A stretch of DNA of 21,078 nt, from the NCBI GenBank assembly GCA_937983015.1, contig CALKAK010000024.1, positions 1 through 21,078 on the forward strand, given 5' to 3'. This document shows, piece by piece, positions 1-6,923 of this stretch. A program made the translations under genes and the position numbers. The notes beneath the pieces are model-generated. The model saw only the letters and a program-made list of their open reading frames with translations, searched no databases and was not told the DNA's origin. Source of the DNA: an uncultured Bacillaceae bacterium. Its GTDB lineage: Bacteria > Bacillota > Bacilli > Bacillales > Caldibacillaceae. Positions within the stretch are counted from its first letter, which is position 1; the number at the start of each line of letters is the position of its first letter.

Positions 1-24
1 AAAACAATAAAATAAATCATTTGT

Positions 25-53
25 TTGTCATACTAGCAAAAAGTATATATAAT
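25..53 (+). promoter_or_regulatory. Sigma-A promoter of ald
   Basis: A -35 box TTGTCA (25-30) and a perfect -10 box TATAAT (48-53) are separated by exactly 17 bases. Transcription would start near 60, leaving a leader of about 55 bases before the ald ATG at 116. The surrounding DNA is very AT-rich. I see no clear operator in what is visible, but the upstream DNA lies outside the window. Confidence 0.75.
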
Positions 54-115
54 ATAAAAAAATACTAAATATACTGAAAATAAGGTGTCATAATTTAATT
101 TGGGAGGAACGGCTT

Positions 116-1231
116 ATGAGAATAGGAGTTCCCAAAGAAATAAAAAGTCATGAAAATCGCGTCGCGATCAGTCCGTCTGGTGTAAATTATTTGAAAAAAT
201 TCGGCCATGAAATCTTCCTTCAAACCGGAGCGGGATTGGGTTCGGGTTTTACGGATGAAGATTATGAACAAAACGGGGCGACCATTGTCCCCAAGCCGGA
301 AGATGCCTGGGACGTTGATCTGGTATTGAAAGTAAAGGAACCTCTCCCAGAGGAATATCAATATCTGCGGGAAGGGTTAATTTTATTTACATACCTTCAT
401 CTGGCAAATGACCCTCGCCTGGCGGAGGAATTAATGAAAAAAAAGGTGACGGCGATCGGCTATGAAACGGTACAATTAGCCAATGGGTCGCTTCCATTAT
501 TGACACCGATGAGTGAGGTCGCCGGAAAAATGGCCGTGCAAATCGGTGCCCAGTATTTAGAAAGTGTGTACGGCGGTAAGGGAATTCTTCTTTCCGGGGT
601 ACCTGGTGTCCAGCGTGGCAATGTGGTAATTATTGGTGGCGGTGTTGCCGGTACCAACGCGGCAAAAGTGGCTGTCGGTATCGGGGCAAATGTGACGATC
701 CTGGAAGTAAATCCCGAACGTTTACGGCAGCTCGATGATCTGTTCCAGTATGAAGTGAATACTTTGATGTCCAATCCGTACAATATCGCTCAGGCTGTTA
801 AAGATGCCGATCTCGTAATCGGTACCGTCCTCATACCTGGTAAAAAAGCACCGAAACTGGTAACAGAAGAAATGGTAAAATCGATGAAACCGGGATCGGT
901 CGTCATCGACATCGCGATCGATCAAGGGGGGATATTCGAAACAAGCGATCGGGTGATGACCCATGATAATCCAACATTTGTAAAACACGGGGTCCTGCAT
1001 TATGCTGTCCCCAATATGCCGGGAGCGGTTCCGTATACGAGTACACTCGCTTTAACGAACGTTACTACACCTTACGTGTTAACCATCGCCAATCTCGGCT
1101 TAGAGCAGGCATTAAGGGAAAATGATGCCCTATTACGTGGAGTAAATACATATCAAGGACAGATCACTCATAAAGGTGTTGCCGAATCCCTTAATGCCCG
1201 ATATACATCGATGGAAGACTTTTTAAATTGA
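116..1231 (+). CDS. ald: Alanine dehydrogenase
   Basis: NAD-dependent L-alanine dehydrogenase, a cytoplasmic enzyme that reversibly deaminates L-alanine to pyruvate and ammonium. In Bacillus it is needed to use alanine and for normal sporulation. The 371-residue protein is of family length. It opens with MRIGVPKE and shows substrate-binding R15 and K74 (LKVKEP), catalytic H95 (FTYLHLAND), E117, the nucleotide-binding glycine loop GGGVAG at 174-179, and catalytic D269 (VIDIAIDQGG). All are at the positions expected for the family. The ATG has a strong GGGAGGA site seven bases upstream. The gene is monocistronic, with its own promoter at 25-53 and a convergent terminator at 1328-1381. I see no frameshift or missing key residue. 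Confidence 0.97.
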   Translation: MRIGVPKEIKSHENRVAISPSGVNYLKKFGHEIFLQTGAGLGSGFTDEDYEQNGATIVPKPEDAWDVDLVLKVKEPLPEEYQYLREGLILFTYLHLANDPRLAEELMKKKVTAIGYETVQLANGSLPLLTPMSEVAGKMAVQIGAQYLESVYGGKGILLSGVPGVQRGNVVIIGGGVAGTNAAKVAVGIGANVTILEVNPERLRQLDDLFQYEVNTLMSNPYNIAQAVKDADLVIGTVLIPGKKAPKLVTEEMVKSMKPGSVVIDIAIDQGGIFETSDRVMTHDNPTFVKHGVLHYAVPNMPGAVPYTSTLALTNVTTPYVLTIANLGLEQALRENDALLRGVNTYQGQITHKGVAESLNARYTSMEDFLN

Positions 1232-1265
1232 GGATCGGAATTTACATTTACATGGTTTTTTCAAC

Positions 1266-1295
1266 AATAATGGTCGCGAAAATAATAGTCGCGAA
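1266..1295. repeat. Two-copy 15-base tandem repeat after ald
   Basis: AATAATGGTCGCGAA (1266-1280) is followed at once by AATAATAGTCGCGAA (1281-1295), differing at one base. It lies in the 3' region between the ald stop and the terminator. No function is apparent; it may be a replication-slippage product. Confidence 0.6.
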
Positions 1296-1327
1296 GGTAA
1301 TGGCATTTAACGAATCAAAATAAAACG

Positions 1328-1381
1328 ACCGTTTCCGGTGGAAGTCATTGTAATGAATAGCTTCCAGGAAACGGTTTTCCT
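1328..1381. terminator. Bidirectional terminator between ald and the M24 peptidase gene
   Basis: The arms 1328-1344 and 1361-1375 pair over 9 + 6 bases with a two-base bulge (GG, 1337-1338). The loop of 16 bases contains a short inner stem (TCAT/ATGA). On the plus strand the stem is followed by TTTTCCTTTT. On the minus strand it is followed by TCGTTTTATTTT. It can therefore end both convergent transcripts. Confidence 0.75.
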
Positions 1382-1444
1382 TTTAGATGTTTTTACTTGT
1401 TTCCAGATCGCCTTCTTTTATAGAAGTCTTAACAATTTATCATT

Positions 1445-2545
1445 TTATATGGGGATGATTTGTAATTCTTTCGGGTATTTCGTTAATACTTCGACACCAT
1501 TCTTCGTGATCACCACATCATCTTCGATACGGACGCCCACTTTCCCGGGGATATATATGCCCGGCTCGATGGTAAAGACCATCCCTTCTTTTAATTCAAG
1601 CTCATTATTCGCATGGACCGAAGGGTATTCATGGATATTAATCCCGAGACCATGTCCTAATCGGTGGGTGAAGTATTCACCGTAACCGGCTTCTGATATA
1701 AGATCTCGTGCGATCCGGTCGATACTTGCGCACGTCTTCCCGGGCTTGCAAGCGTTGACAGCGGCTTCTTGCGCTTTTAATACGGTATGGTAAATCTGGA
1801 TATGTTTTTCGGGAACATCACCGACACCGATCGTTCTCGTTATGTCGGAACAGTAACCTTCGTAAACGACCCCGAGATCGAATAAAACGAAATCTCCGTT
1901 TTTTACTTTATTTGCTCCCGGTGTACCGTGAGGGTTCGCTGCATTGGGGCCGGTTAATATGGTCGTTTGAAAGGACATTTTTTGAACACCTTTCTTTTTC
2001 AATTCGTATTCGACAATGGCAACGAGTTCGTTTTCCGTGATCCCTTCAACGATCGCCTCACAGCCGATCCGGATGGCTTCATCCGCCAGTTCACAAGCTT
2101 TTCTCAGTTTTTCAATTTCCGCTTGATTTTTGATCATACGTAATTCGTTTATTTTCTCTTCACTGGCGATAAAGGTTGCCTCAGGGAATATCTTTCGGAG
2201 CGCTTCATAACGATCCACGGTCATATGTTGTTTTTCAATCGCGATCGTGCTAACGGACGGAGTTCTTTTCAAGATTTCTTCTTTGATCTTCTCCCAGGGA
2301 TTTTCCGTATCCCTATACCCATAAACCGAATGAGGAAAACCGGTTGCTTTAGCCGTTTCTAGTTCCAATTGGGGACAAAATAAAAAAGGTTCTTCCTCGG
2401 GGAAAAGAACGATGGCGAGGACCCGCTCATGGGGATCGCTCGTAAAGCCACTAAAATAAAAGACCGTGTCACTTGAGGTCAAAAGTGCGACATCAATATT
2501 TTTTTCTTTCAACCAATTTCGATAATTTTCTACACGTTCTTGCAA
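1445..2545 (-). CDS. M24 family Xaa-Pro peptidase (aminopeptidase P / prolidase-like)
   Basis: Cytoplasmic dinuclear metallopeptidase of the creatinase/prolidase fold, predicted to cut Xaa-Pro bonds in dipeptides or at peptide N-termini. Counted from the GTG at 2554 (369 residues), residues 1-130 form the creatinase N-domain and 140-369 the pita-bread catalytic domain. The five metal ligands are D226 (FVLFDLG), D237 (GYCSDITRT), H301 (RLGHGLG), E330 (FTIEPGIY) and E344 (RIEDD). The start is uncertain. The GTG has no ribosome binding site, whereas a TTG three codons later (2545-2543) has GGGGTGA ending five bases before it, so I place the start there (366 residues). The substrate cannot be told from sequence: both Xaa-Pro dipeptidase (PepQ) and aminopeptidase P annotations are possible. 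It converges with ald and diverges from ytkL. Confidence 0.92.
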   Translation of the reverse strand: MQERVENYRNWLKEKNIDVALLTSSDTVFYFSGFTSDPHERVLAIVLFPEEEPFLFCPQLELETAKATGFPHSVYGYRDTENPWEKIKEEILKRTPSVSTIAIEKQHMTVDRYEALRKIFPEATFIASEEKINELRMIKNQAEIEKLRKACELADEAIRIGCEAIVEGITENELVAIVEYELKKKGVQKMSFQTTILTGPNAANPHGTPGANKVKNGDFVLFDLGVVYEGYCSDITRTIGVGDVPEKHIQIYHTVLKAQEAAVNACKPGKTCASIDRIARDLISEAGYGEYFTHRLGHGLGINIHEYPSVHANNELELKEGMVFTIEPGIYIPGKVGVRIEDDVVITKNGVEVLTKYPKELQIIPI

Positions 2546-2549
2546 TGTG

Positions 2550-2557
2550 CTCACCCC
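2550..2557 (-). promoter_or_regulatory. Ribosome binding site deciding the peptidase start
   Basis: On the minus strand the bases read GGGGTGAG and lie five bases before TTG 2545. The first in-frame GTG at 2554 lies inside this site and has only a non-purine-rich stretch (CTACCTAGTC) upstream. The TTG is therefore the better start. Confidence 0.6.
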
Positions 2558-2750
2558 GACTAGGTAGAATAGTTTTGGTTAAAAAAAGAATCTTTCTTTT
2601 TTATGGTTTTCACATAAGAGCAACGGGCAACTTCTTATTTCAAAAGACTATCATTTTTACGATAAAATGTAAATAGTAGGTAATAGAAGGATTTTTTGGC
2701 CCGCTGGCGAAATGATGAAACTAAGAGTATATGGAAAGGAGAATGGTAGC

Positions 2751-3431
2751 ATGAAAGTTTCGTATCATGGTCATGCAACGGTGAAGATCGTAACAGGTGG
2801 CACTGAAATCCTCATCGACCCTTTTATTACGGGTAACGAATTGTCCGATTTATCAGTAGAAAATGAGGCACCGGACTATATCTTGTTAACCCATGGTCAT
2901 GCGGACCATCTTGGCGATACCGTAGAACTGGCCAGGAAGAAAGATGCGCTCGTGATCGGTATGGTGGAACTGGCCAATTATCTAAGTTTTAAAGGCGTGA
3001 AAACTCACGGGCTCAATATTGGCGGTGCTTATGATTTTCCCTTCGGGAAGGTCAAATTAACCAAAGCGTTCCATAGTACCGGTTTTATTGAAGAAGATAA
3101 TCAAATTGTCTATTTAGGAATGCCCGCCGGATTATTACTATTTATCGAGGGAAAAACCATTTATCACGCTGGTGATACCGGATTATTTTCTGATATGAAA
3201 CTAATCGGAGAGCGTCACCCCATTGATCTAGCCTTCCTGCCGATCGGTGACAATTTCACAATGGGGCCAGAAGATGCGGTATATGCGGCAAAGTTGTTAC
3301 AGGCCAAAACGGTTGTTCCGATTCATTACAATACCTTCCCACTCATTAAACAAGATCCAGAGGCTTTTGTCGCCCGCCTAGATGAAGGTGTCGGTAAAGT
3401 GATGAAACCAGGCGATGTCATCGAATTATAA
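2751..3431 (+). CDS. ytkL: YtkL family metal-dependent hydrolase (UPF0173)
   Basis: Member of the UPF0173 branch of metallo-beta-lactamase-fold hydrolases. The biochemical substrate is unknown. The 226-residue protein begins MKVSYHGHA, as in the B. subtilis homologue. It carries the signature THGHADHLGD, with H48, H50, D52 and H53 as zinc ligands, then HAGDTGL (second ligand set) and PIHYNTFP near the end. It has no signal peptide or membrane segment. The frame is open further upstream, to 2712, but the ATG at 2751 has AAAGGAG at 2735-2741 with nine bases of spacing and matches the conserved N-terminus, so I use it. The gene stands alone, divergent from the M24 peptidase gene and closed by a terminator at 3452-3490. 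Confidence 0.93.
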   Translation: MKVSYHGHATVKIVTGGTEILIDPFITGNELSDLSVENEAPDYILLTHGHADHLGDTVELARKKDALVIGMVELANYLSFKGVKTHGLNIGGAYDFPFGKVKLTKAFHSTGFIEEDNQIVYLGMPAGLLLFIEGKTIYHAGDTGLFSDMKLIGERHPIDLAFLPIGDNFTMGPEDAVYAAKLLQAKTVVPIHYNTFPLIKQDPEAFVARLDEGVGKVMKPGDVIEL

Positions 3432-3451
3432 ATTTCATGATCAACTTTTTT

Positions 3452-3490
3452 CCCCGCGAGAATAAATTCTCTGGCGGGGATTTGTTTTTT
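3452..3490 (+). terminator. Rho-independent terminator of ytkL
   Basis: The stem pairs CCCCGC with GCGGGG and GAGAA with TTCTC, with a small mismatch between the two blocks and a TAAA loop. A TTTGTTTTTT tract follows. It sits 20 bases after the ytkL stop. Confidence 0.88.
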
Positions 3491-3550
3491 CATGAAAGGA
3501 TGATTGTCCACATATAATAGAGCGAGAATGCGATGGGGGGATTGAGAAGG

Positions 3551-3796
3551 ATGCGCAATCGTTGTATTTTATCATCATTAGCCTGTTTCGTTCTACTATA
3601 TTATGCCTGGCCCAGGCTCGATCTAAATGGCTCCGGATTACCATTTTATTTCTCTTGGGCGTGGTTGATGCTGCTTTTGTTTGCTATTGCTGGCAATTTT
3701 GCCGGGATTTTATTTGCCCAGGTTGCCCCTAAAAGGAAAATGGATACGAAAGGCAAAAAGATTTACGAACGAAAAGCCAGAACTTACCAGAATTAA
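3551..3796 (+). CDS. Small two-helix membrane protein, unknown function
   Basis: I do not recognise the family. From the ATG at 3551 the product is 81 residues: a first hydrophobic segment (about residues 6-18), a short polar stretch, a second longer hydrophobic segment (about 31-55), then a strongly basic cytoplasmic-type tail rich in Lys and Arg that ends ARTYQN. The start at 3551 is preferred because GGGGGGA (3535-3541) is nine bases upstream. An in-frame ATG at 3533 would add six residues but has a poorer site. It lies in its own small unit between the ytkL terminator and the ytoI promoter, on the same strand. The sensible topology argues for a real gene rather than a chance frame. Confidence 0.7.
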   Translation: MRNRCILSSLACFVLLYYAWPRLDLNGSGLPFYFSWAWLMLLLFAIAGNFAGILFAQVAPKRKMDTKGKKIYERKARTYQN

Positions 3797-3813
3797 GCGA
3801 AAGCTGATATAAT
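3784..3813 (+). promoter_or_regulatory. Extended -10 promoter of ytoI
   Basis: TATAAT (3808-3813) is directly preceded by TGA, giving an extended -10. A partial -35 TTACCA (3784-3789) is 18 bases upstream. It overlaps the last codons of the preceding small gene and would give a leader of about 27 bases before the TTG at 3847. Confidence 0.6.
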
Positions 3814-3846
3814 ACAGTTAAACAATTAGTTTGAAAGGTGAAACCA

Positions 3847-5163
3847 TTGGCGACCAAACATGAACTCATACTCCAATATATTAAGGATCAACCCATCGGA
3901 ACGAAATTATCGGTTCGGCAAATTGCCAAGGAATTGCAGGTAAGTGAAGGTACGGCATACCGGGCGATCAAAGAAGCCCAAAACCAGGGATTTGTCAGCA
4001 CGATCGAACGGGTCGGAACGATCCGCATCGAACAAAAACGTAAAGAGAATATCGAGCGCTTGACCTTCGCAGAAGTCGTCAATATCGTCGATGGCCAGGT
4101 TTTGGGCGGGCGCAACGGTCTGCATAAAACTTTGAATAAATTCGTGATCGGCGCCATGGAAGTAGAGGCCATGATGCGTTATATTGAACCCGGGAATTTA
4201 TTGATTATCGGGAACAGGGTTAAGGCCCAGTTGTCCGCCTTAAAACGGGGAGCGGCGATTTTGATCACTGGTGGTTTTGATACGGAAGAGGAAGTGAAAA
4301 AATTAGCTGATGAGCTGGAATTACCGATCATCTCCACCAGTTACGATACCTATACCGTCGCCACGATGATCAACCGGGCTATTTTTGATCAACTGATCAA
4401 GAAAGAAATTCTGCTCGTTGAGGATATCCTGATTCCTCGTGAGCAAACCTATTATTTATCGACCGGTGATACAGTGAAACATTGGTACGAATTAAATGAG
4501 AAAACCAATCACAGCCGCTTCCCTGTTGTCGGTGAGCATTATAAATTAGAGGGAATTGTAACCTCGAAGGAAGTGCTGAATCAGGATTTACACAAGCCCA
4601 TCGAGCGGGTGATGACCCGCCAGCCGATCACCGTGACGAAAAATACGACCGTTGCGAATGCGTCACATATCATGATTTGGAAAGGAATCGAACTATTACC
4701 CGTCGTCGATGAGCAAAATCGGTTGCTCGGTATCATCTCTCGTCAGGACGTATTAAAGGCGTTACAAACATTGCAGCGTCAACCCCATGTTGGCGAGACC
4801 ATCGATAACATTATTTTCAATCATTTAGAAGAATTTTCGGATGATAAGAAGCAAGAAATCGGATATTTGTTTGAGATCACGCCACAAATGACCAATTTCC
4901 AGGGTACTCTATCTTATGGAGTCTTGACTTCCATAATAATTGAAGCGGTCAATCGCTTCACGCGCTTTGTACAAAGGGGAGATATTGTCGTTGAAAGTTT
5001 GACGATCTATTTCCTGAAGCCGATGCAGATCGATCATAAAATTAAAATATGTCCACGGATCCTGGAGTTAGGAAGAAAATACGGAAAAGTGGATGTGGAA
5101 GTTTTTAACAACGATACGATTGTCGGAAAAGCTATGTTAATGTTCCAGGTGATTGATTTATGA
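3847..5163 (+). CDS. ytoI: HTH-DRTGG-CBS-hot-dog regulatory protein YtoI
   Basis: Four-module cytoplasmic protein of about 438 residues, matching the B. subtilis YtoI length. Residues 1-65 form a winged-helix DNA-binding domain (SVRQIAKELQVSEGTAYRAI is its HTH). About 65-185 form a DRTGG domain. About 190-310 hold a pair of CBS domains, likely binding an adenine nucleotide. About 320-438 form a hot-dog thioesterase-like domain. The function is unknown; the layout suggests a regulator that senses a nucleotide or acyl-CoA-type ligand (inference). A GTG at 3838 is in frame but is part of the ribosome binding site AAAGGTGA. TTG 3847 lies five bases after it and gives the conserved start ATKHE, so it is preferred. 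The gene has its own extended -10 promoter and converges with ytpI. Confidence 0.93.
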   Translation: MATKHELILQYIKDQPIGTKLSVRQIAKELQVSEGTAYRAIKEAQNQGFVSTIERVGTIRIEQKRKENIERLTFAEVVNIVDGQVLGGRNGLHKTLNKFVIGAMEVEAMMRYIEPGNLLIIGNRVKAQLSALKRGAAILITGGFDTEEEVKKLADELELPIISTSYDTYTVATMINRAIFDQLIKKEILLVEDILIPREQTYYLSTGDTVKHWYELNEKTNHSRFPVVGEHYKLEGIVTSKEVLNQDLHKPIERVMTRQPITVTKNTTVANASHIMIWKGIELLPVVDEQNRLLGIISRQDVLKALQTLQRQPHVGETIDNIIFNHLEEFSDDKKQEIGYLFEITPQMTNFQGTLSYGVLTSIIIEAVNRFTRFVQRGDIVVESLTIYFLKPMQIDHKIKICPRILELGRKYGKVDVEVFNNDTIVGKAMLMFQVIDL

Positions 5164-5167
5164 TAAA

Positions 5168-5193
5168 ATCCCCCACCTTGACAGATGGGGGAT
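5168..5193 (-). terminator. Hairpin terminator between ytoI and ytpI
   Basis: ATCCCCCA (5168-5175) pairs perfectly with TGGGGGAT (5186-5193) across a ten-base loop. On the minus strand the stem is followed by TTTTATCA, so it serves ytpI better. On the plus strand no T tract follows, so ending of ytoI transcripts here would be weak. Confidence 0.6.
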
Positions 5194-5212
5194 GACGAGT
5201 CAAGTACACGAT

Positions 5213-5536
5213 TTACGGAATTCCTCTGTCCGTACTCGTATGATCTTTTTCTAATTCTTTTACCATACGAGGTAAATAAAACCGGTAGGCTCTCGTTCCC
5301 GACCAAATGCTCAATGAGCCGATGACGATAAAAATGAAACTGATGATTAGCGGGACCGTTTCTTGGGATATATATATGCGGTTGATACCGAACAAAGCTA
5401 CGAATGTTCCCAGAGCGATAGTCGATTTTGCGGTCAGGAAACGCCGTCTTAAATCTTGTTTCGTACGGAAATATTGAATCTTATAATAAATATATAATCC
5501 TAGAGATGATAGGATTAATATAATGAGAACAGGCAT
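5213..5536 (-). CDS. ytpI: YtpI-like small membrane protein
   Basis: Integral membrane protein of 107 residues with three hydrophobic segments (about 3-18, 39-52 and 61-77), a basic linker between the first two, and a charged C-terminal tail. The function is unknown. Length, topology and its place between ytoI and nrnA on the opposite strand match the YtpI family. The ATG has AAAGGA eight bases upstream. It has a sigma-A promoter at 5557-5585 and shares the hairpin at 5168-5193 with ytoI. Confidence 0.88.
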   Translation of the reverse strand: MPVLIILILSSLGLYIYYKIQYFRTKQDLRRRFLTAKSTIALGTFVALFGINRIYISQETVPLIISFIFIVIGSLSIWSGTRAYRFYLPRMVKELEKDHTSTDRGIP

Positions 5537-5556
5537 GATCTACATCCTTTCACTGT

Positions 5557-5585
5557 GTTATAGTAATATTCTGATTTTTTGTAAA
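5557..5585 (-). promoter_or_regulatory. Sigma-A promoter of ytpI
   Basis: On the minus strand, -35 TTTACA (5585-5580) and -10 TATAAC (5562-5557) are separated by 17 bases, just upstream of the ytpI ribosome binding site. The start point would be near 5550. Confidence 0.65.
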
Positions 5586-5607
5586 TATAACATTTCGTAT
5601 ACATATT
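5579..5607 (+). promoter_or_regulatory. Possible promoter of nrnA
   Basis: TTGTAA (5579-5584) and CATATT (5602-5607) are spaced by 17 bases. The -35 overlaps the -35 of the divergent ytpI promoter. Each box matches consensus at four bases, so this is only a candidate. Confidence 0.35.
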
Positions 5608-5671
5608 TTAACAGTCGTCTGCAAGGAAGGCTATTTTAAAGACTGAGGATTTTTATGAAAGGACGTTATCG

Positions 5672-6628
5672 ATGAAACAAGCGATTTTACAGAAAATAAG
5701 AGAGTACGACACGATCATCATCCACCGACATGTTCGTCCTGATCCCGATGCGTACGGTTCTCAAGGTGGGCTGGGAGAAATGATTAAAACGTCTTTCCCG
5801 GAAAAAAAGGTCTTTTTGGCGGGAGAGGACGATGCAACTTTGACATATTTAAATAAAATGGATCACATCCCCGATGCTATGTATCAAGGTGCTTTAGTGA
5901 TCGTATGTGATACGGCCAATCAAGAACGAATCTGTGATCAACGCTATCATCTTGGAGATTTCTTAATAAAGATCGATCATCACCCGAACGATGATCCTTA
6001 TGGCGATATTCAGTGGGTGGATACAGCTGCCAGCTCAACTAGTGAAATGATCTATGAGTTATATTTAGCGGGAAAAGATGAAGGTTTTCGGTTAAACACG
6101 CGAGGAGCACGCCTCCTTTATGCCGGGATCGTTGGTGATACCGGACGGTTTTTATATCAAAGCGCAACAGAAAAAACATTTCAATATGCGAGCGAATTGA
6201 TTCAGTATCCTTTTTCTCGGGCAGAACTGTACGAGCAAATGTATGCCATTACGGAAAATCTCGCTAAACTTCAAGGGGTTATTTTACAAAATTTTGTGAT
6301 GGACGAATACGGTCTTGCCAAAATCATGATTCCGAAAAAACTCATGGAATCCTATCAATTGACACCCCAAGAAGTAGCAAGACTTGTATCAAGCATCGGA
6401 AATATAAAAGGACTTTTGGCTTGGGCTTTCTTCATTGAAGAAGAAGAGGGACAAATCCGTGTTCGCTTGCGTTCTAAAGGGCCGGTTATCAATGGAGTTG
6501 CCAAAAAATTTAATGGCGGGGGTCACCCGCTCGCCAGTGGTGCAACGATCTTTTCTTGGGATGAGGTGGATCTTGTGATGAAAGAACTGCAGAAGGTCGC
6601 AAAACATTACCTCGAAAAACAAAGTTGA
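5672..6628 (+). CDS. nrnA: Oligoribonuclease / pAp phosphatase NrnA (DHH family)
   Basis: Bifunctional cytoplasmic phosphoesterase: it degrades nanoRNAs of 2-5 nucleotides and dephosphorylates 3'-phosphoadenosine 5'-phosphate. Some relatives also hydrolyse linear or cyclic dinucleotides. The 318 residues contain the DHH domain with HRHVRPDPDAYG (motif I, 18-29), D80 (VIVCDTA, motif II), D102-H103-H104 (IDHHPNDD, motif III) and D156 (GIVGDTGRF, motif IV). The C-terminal DHHA1 domain carries the substrate loop GGGH at 282-285. All catalytic residues are present. The ATG has GAAAGGA eight bases upstream. It is followed by a strong terminator at 6638-6679, so it is likely transcribed alone. Confidence 0.95.
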   Translation: MKQAILQKIREYDTIIIHRHVRPDPDAYGSQGGLGEMIKTSFPEKKVFLAGEDDATLTYLNKMDHIPDAMYQGALVIVCDTANQERICDQRYHLGDFLIKIDHHPNDDPYGDIQWVDTAASSTSEMIYELYLAGKDEGFRLNTRGARLLYAGIVGDTGRFLYQSATEKTFQYASELIQYPFSRAELYEQMYAITENLAKLQGVILQNFVMDEYGLAKIMIPKKLMESYQLTPQEVARLVSSIGNIKGLLAWAFFIEEEEGQIRVRLRSKGPVINGVAKKFNGGGHPLASGATIFSWDEVDLVMKELQKVAKHYLEKQS

Positions 6629-6637
6629 TCTTTTATC

Positions 6638-6679
6638 GTCAAGAAACGGAAAGTGCTTTCCGATTTTCTTGACTTTTTT
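6638..6679 (+). terminator. Rho-independent terminator of nrnA
   Basis: Long stem: GTCAAGAA pairs with TTCTTGAC and CGGAAAG with CTTTCCG, with a small internal asymmetry. It is followed by a run of six T. It begins ten bases after the nrnA stop. Confidence 0.9.
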
Positions 6680-6923
6680 CATCCGATATTCCTAAACAAA
6701 AATAAAGAATCCCCAACGATTACAGGGGAAATGGCCTGGTCAATAATAAGAAAAACTAGACGAACATACGTTCCTGTTGGTAAAATATATGGTAGACGAA
6801 AATCTTTTTTGGGGTTCGTTAAAGTTCTTGAAACAAGCCGACGGAATAGGAACACCCGGTCAATGTATAGTCGACTGCACCTTTTAAAAGAATCTATCGC
6901 TTCTTCGATTCGATTGAAGACGT
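6680..6923. other. Intergenic region without a convincing gene
   Basis: About 245 bases between the nrnA terminator and the end of ytrI. A plus-strand frame (6653-6955) begins inside the terminator hairpin, has no ribosome binding site and is nearly all basic residues, so I do not call it. A 32-codon frame from ATG 6789 (ending TAA at 6885-6887) also lacks a ribosome binding site. Immediately after it, shifted by one base, a frame from 6871 to 6955 stays open; the two could be remains of one small frameshifted gene, but this is speculative. The one clear element is the LexA box. Confidence 0.5.
6755..6783 (-). promoter_or_regulatory. Orphan LexA (DinR) box within a possible promoter
   Basis: CGAACATACGTTCC at 6761-6774 fits the published B. 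subtilis LexA/DinR consensus CGAACRNRYGTTYC at every position. On the minus strand it fills the 17-base spacer between TTACCA (6783-6778) and TCTAGT (6760-6755), a layout expected of an SOS promoter. A plus-strand alternative is TAGACG (6757-6762), an 18-base spacer and TAAAAT (6781-6786). The gene it controls is unclear: the 6680-6923 interval holds no convincing coding sequence on either strand. Confidence 0.5.

Noticed and set aside
2582..2602. A/T hairpin AAAAAAGAA/TTCTTTTTT upstream of the M24 peptidase gene
   Set aside because: Pure A-T stem with a three-base loop in a homopolymer-rich leader; expected by chance in such sequence.
3490..3518. Promoter for the small membrane protein gene (TATAAT at 3513-3518)
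   Set aside because: The -10 is perfect but no -35 at 16-18 bases and no extended TG motif, so it is left out of the feature list although it may be real.
6389..6682. Minus-strand frame antisense to the nrnA 3' end with an AGGA upstream
   Set aside because: It would pass through the nrnA terminator and entirely overlap a conserved gene; composition looks like a shadow frame. A LexA-driven antisense RNA remains possible but a protein is unlikely.
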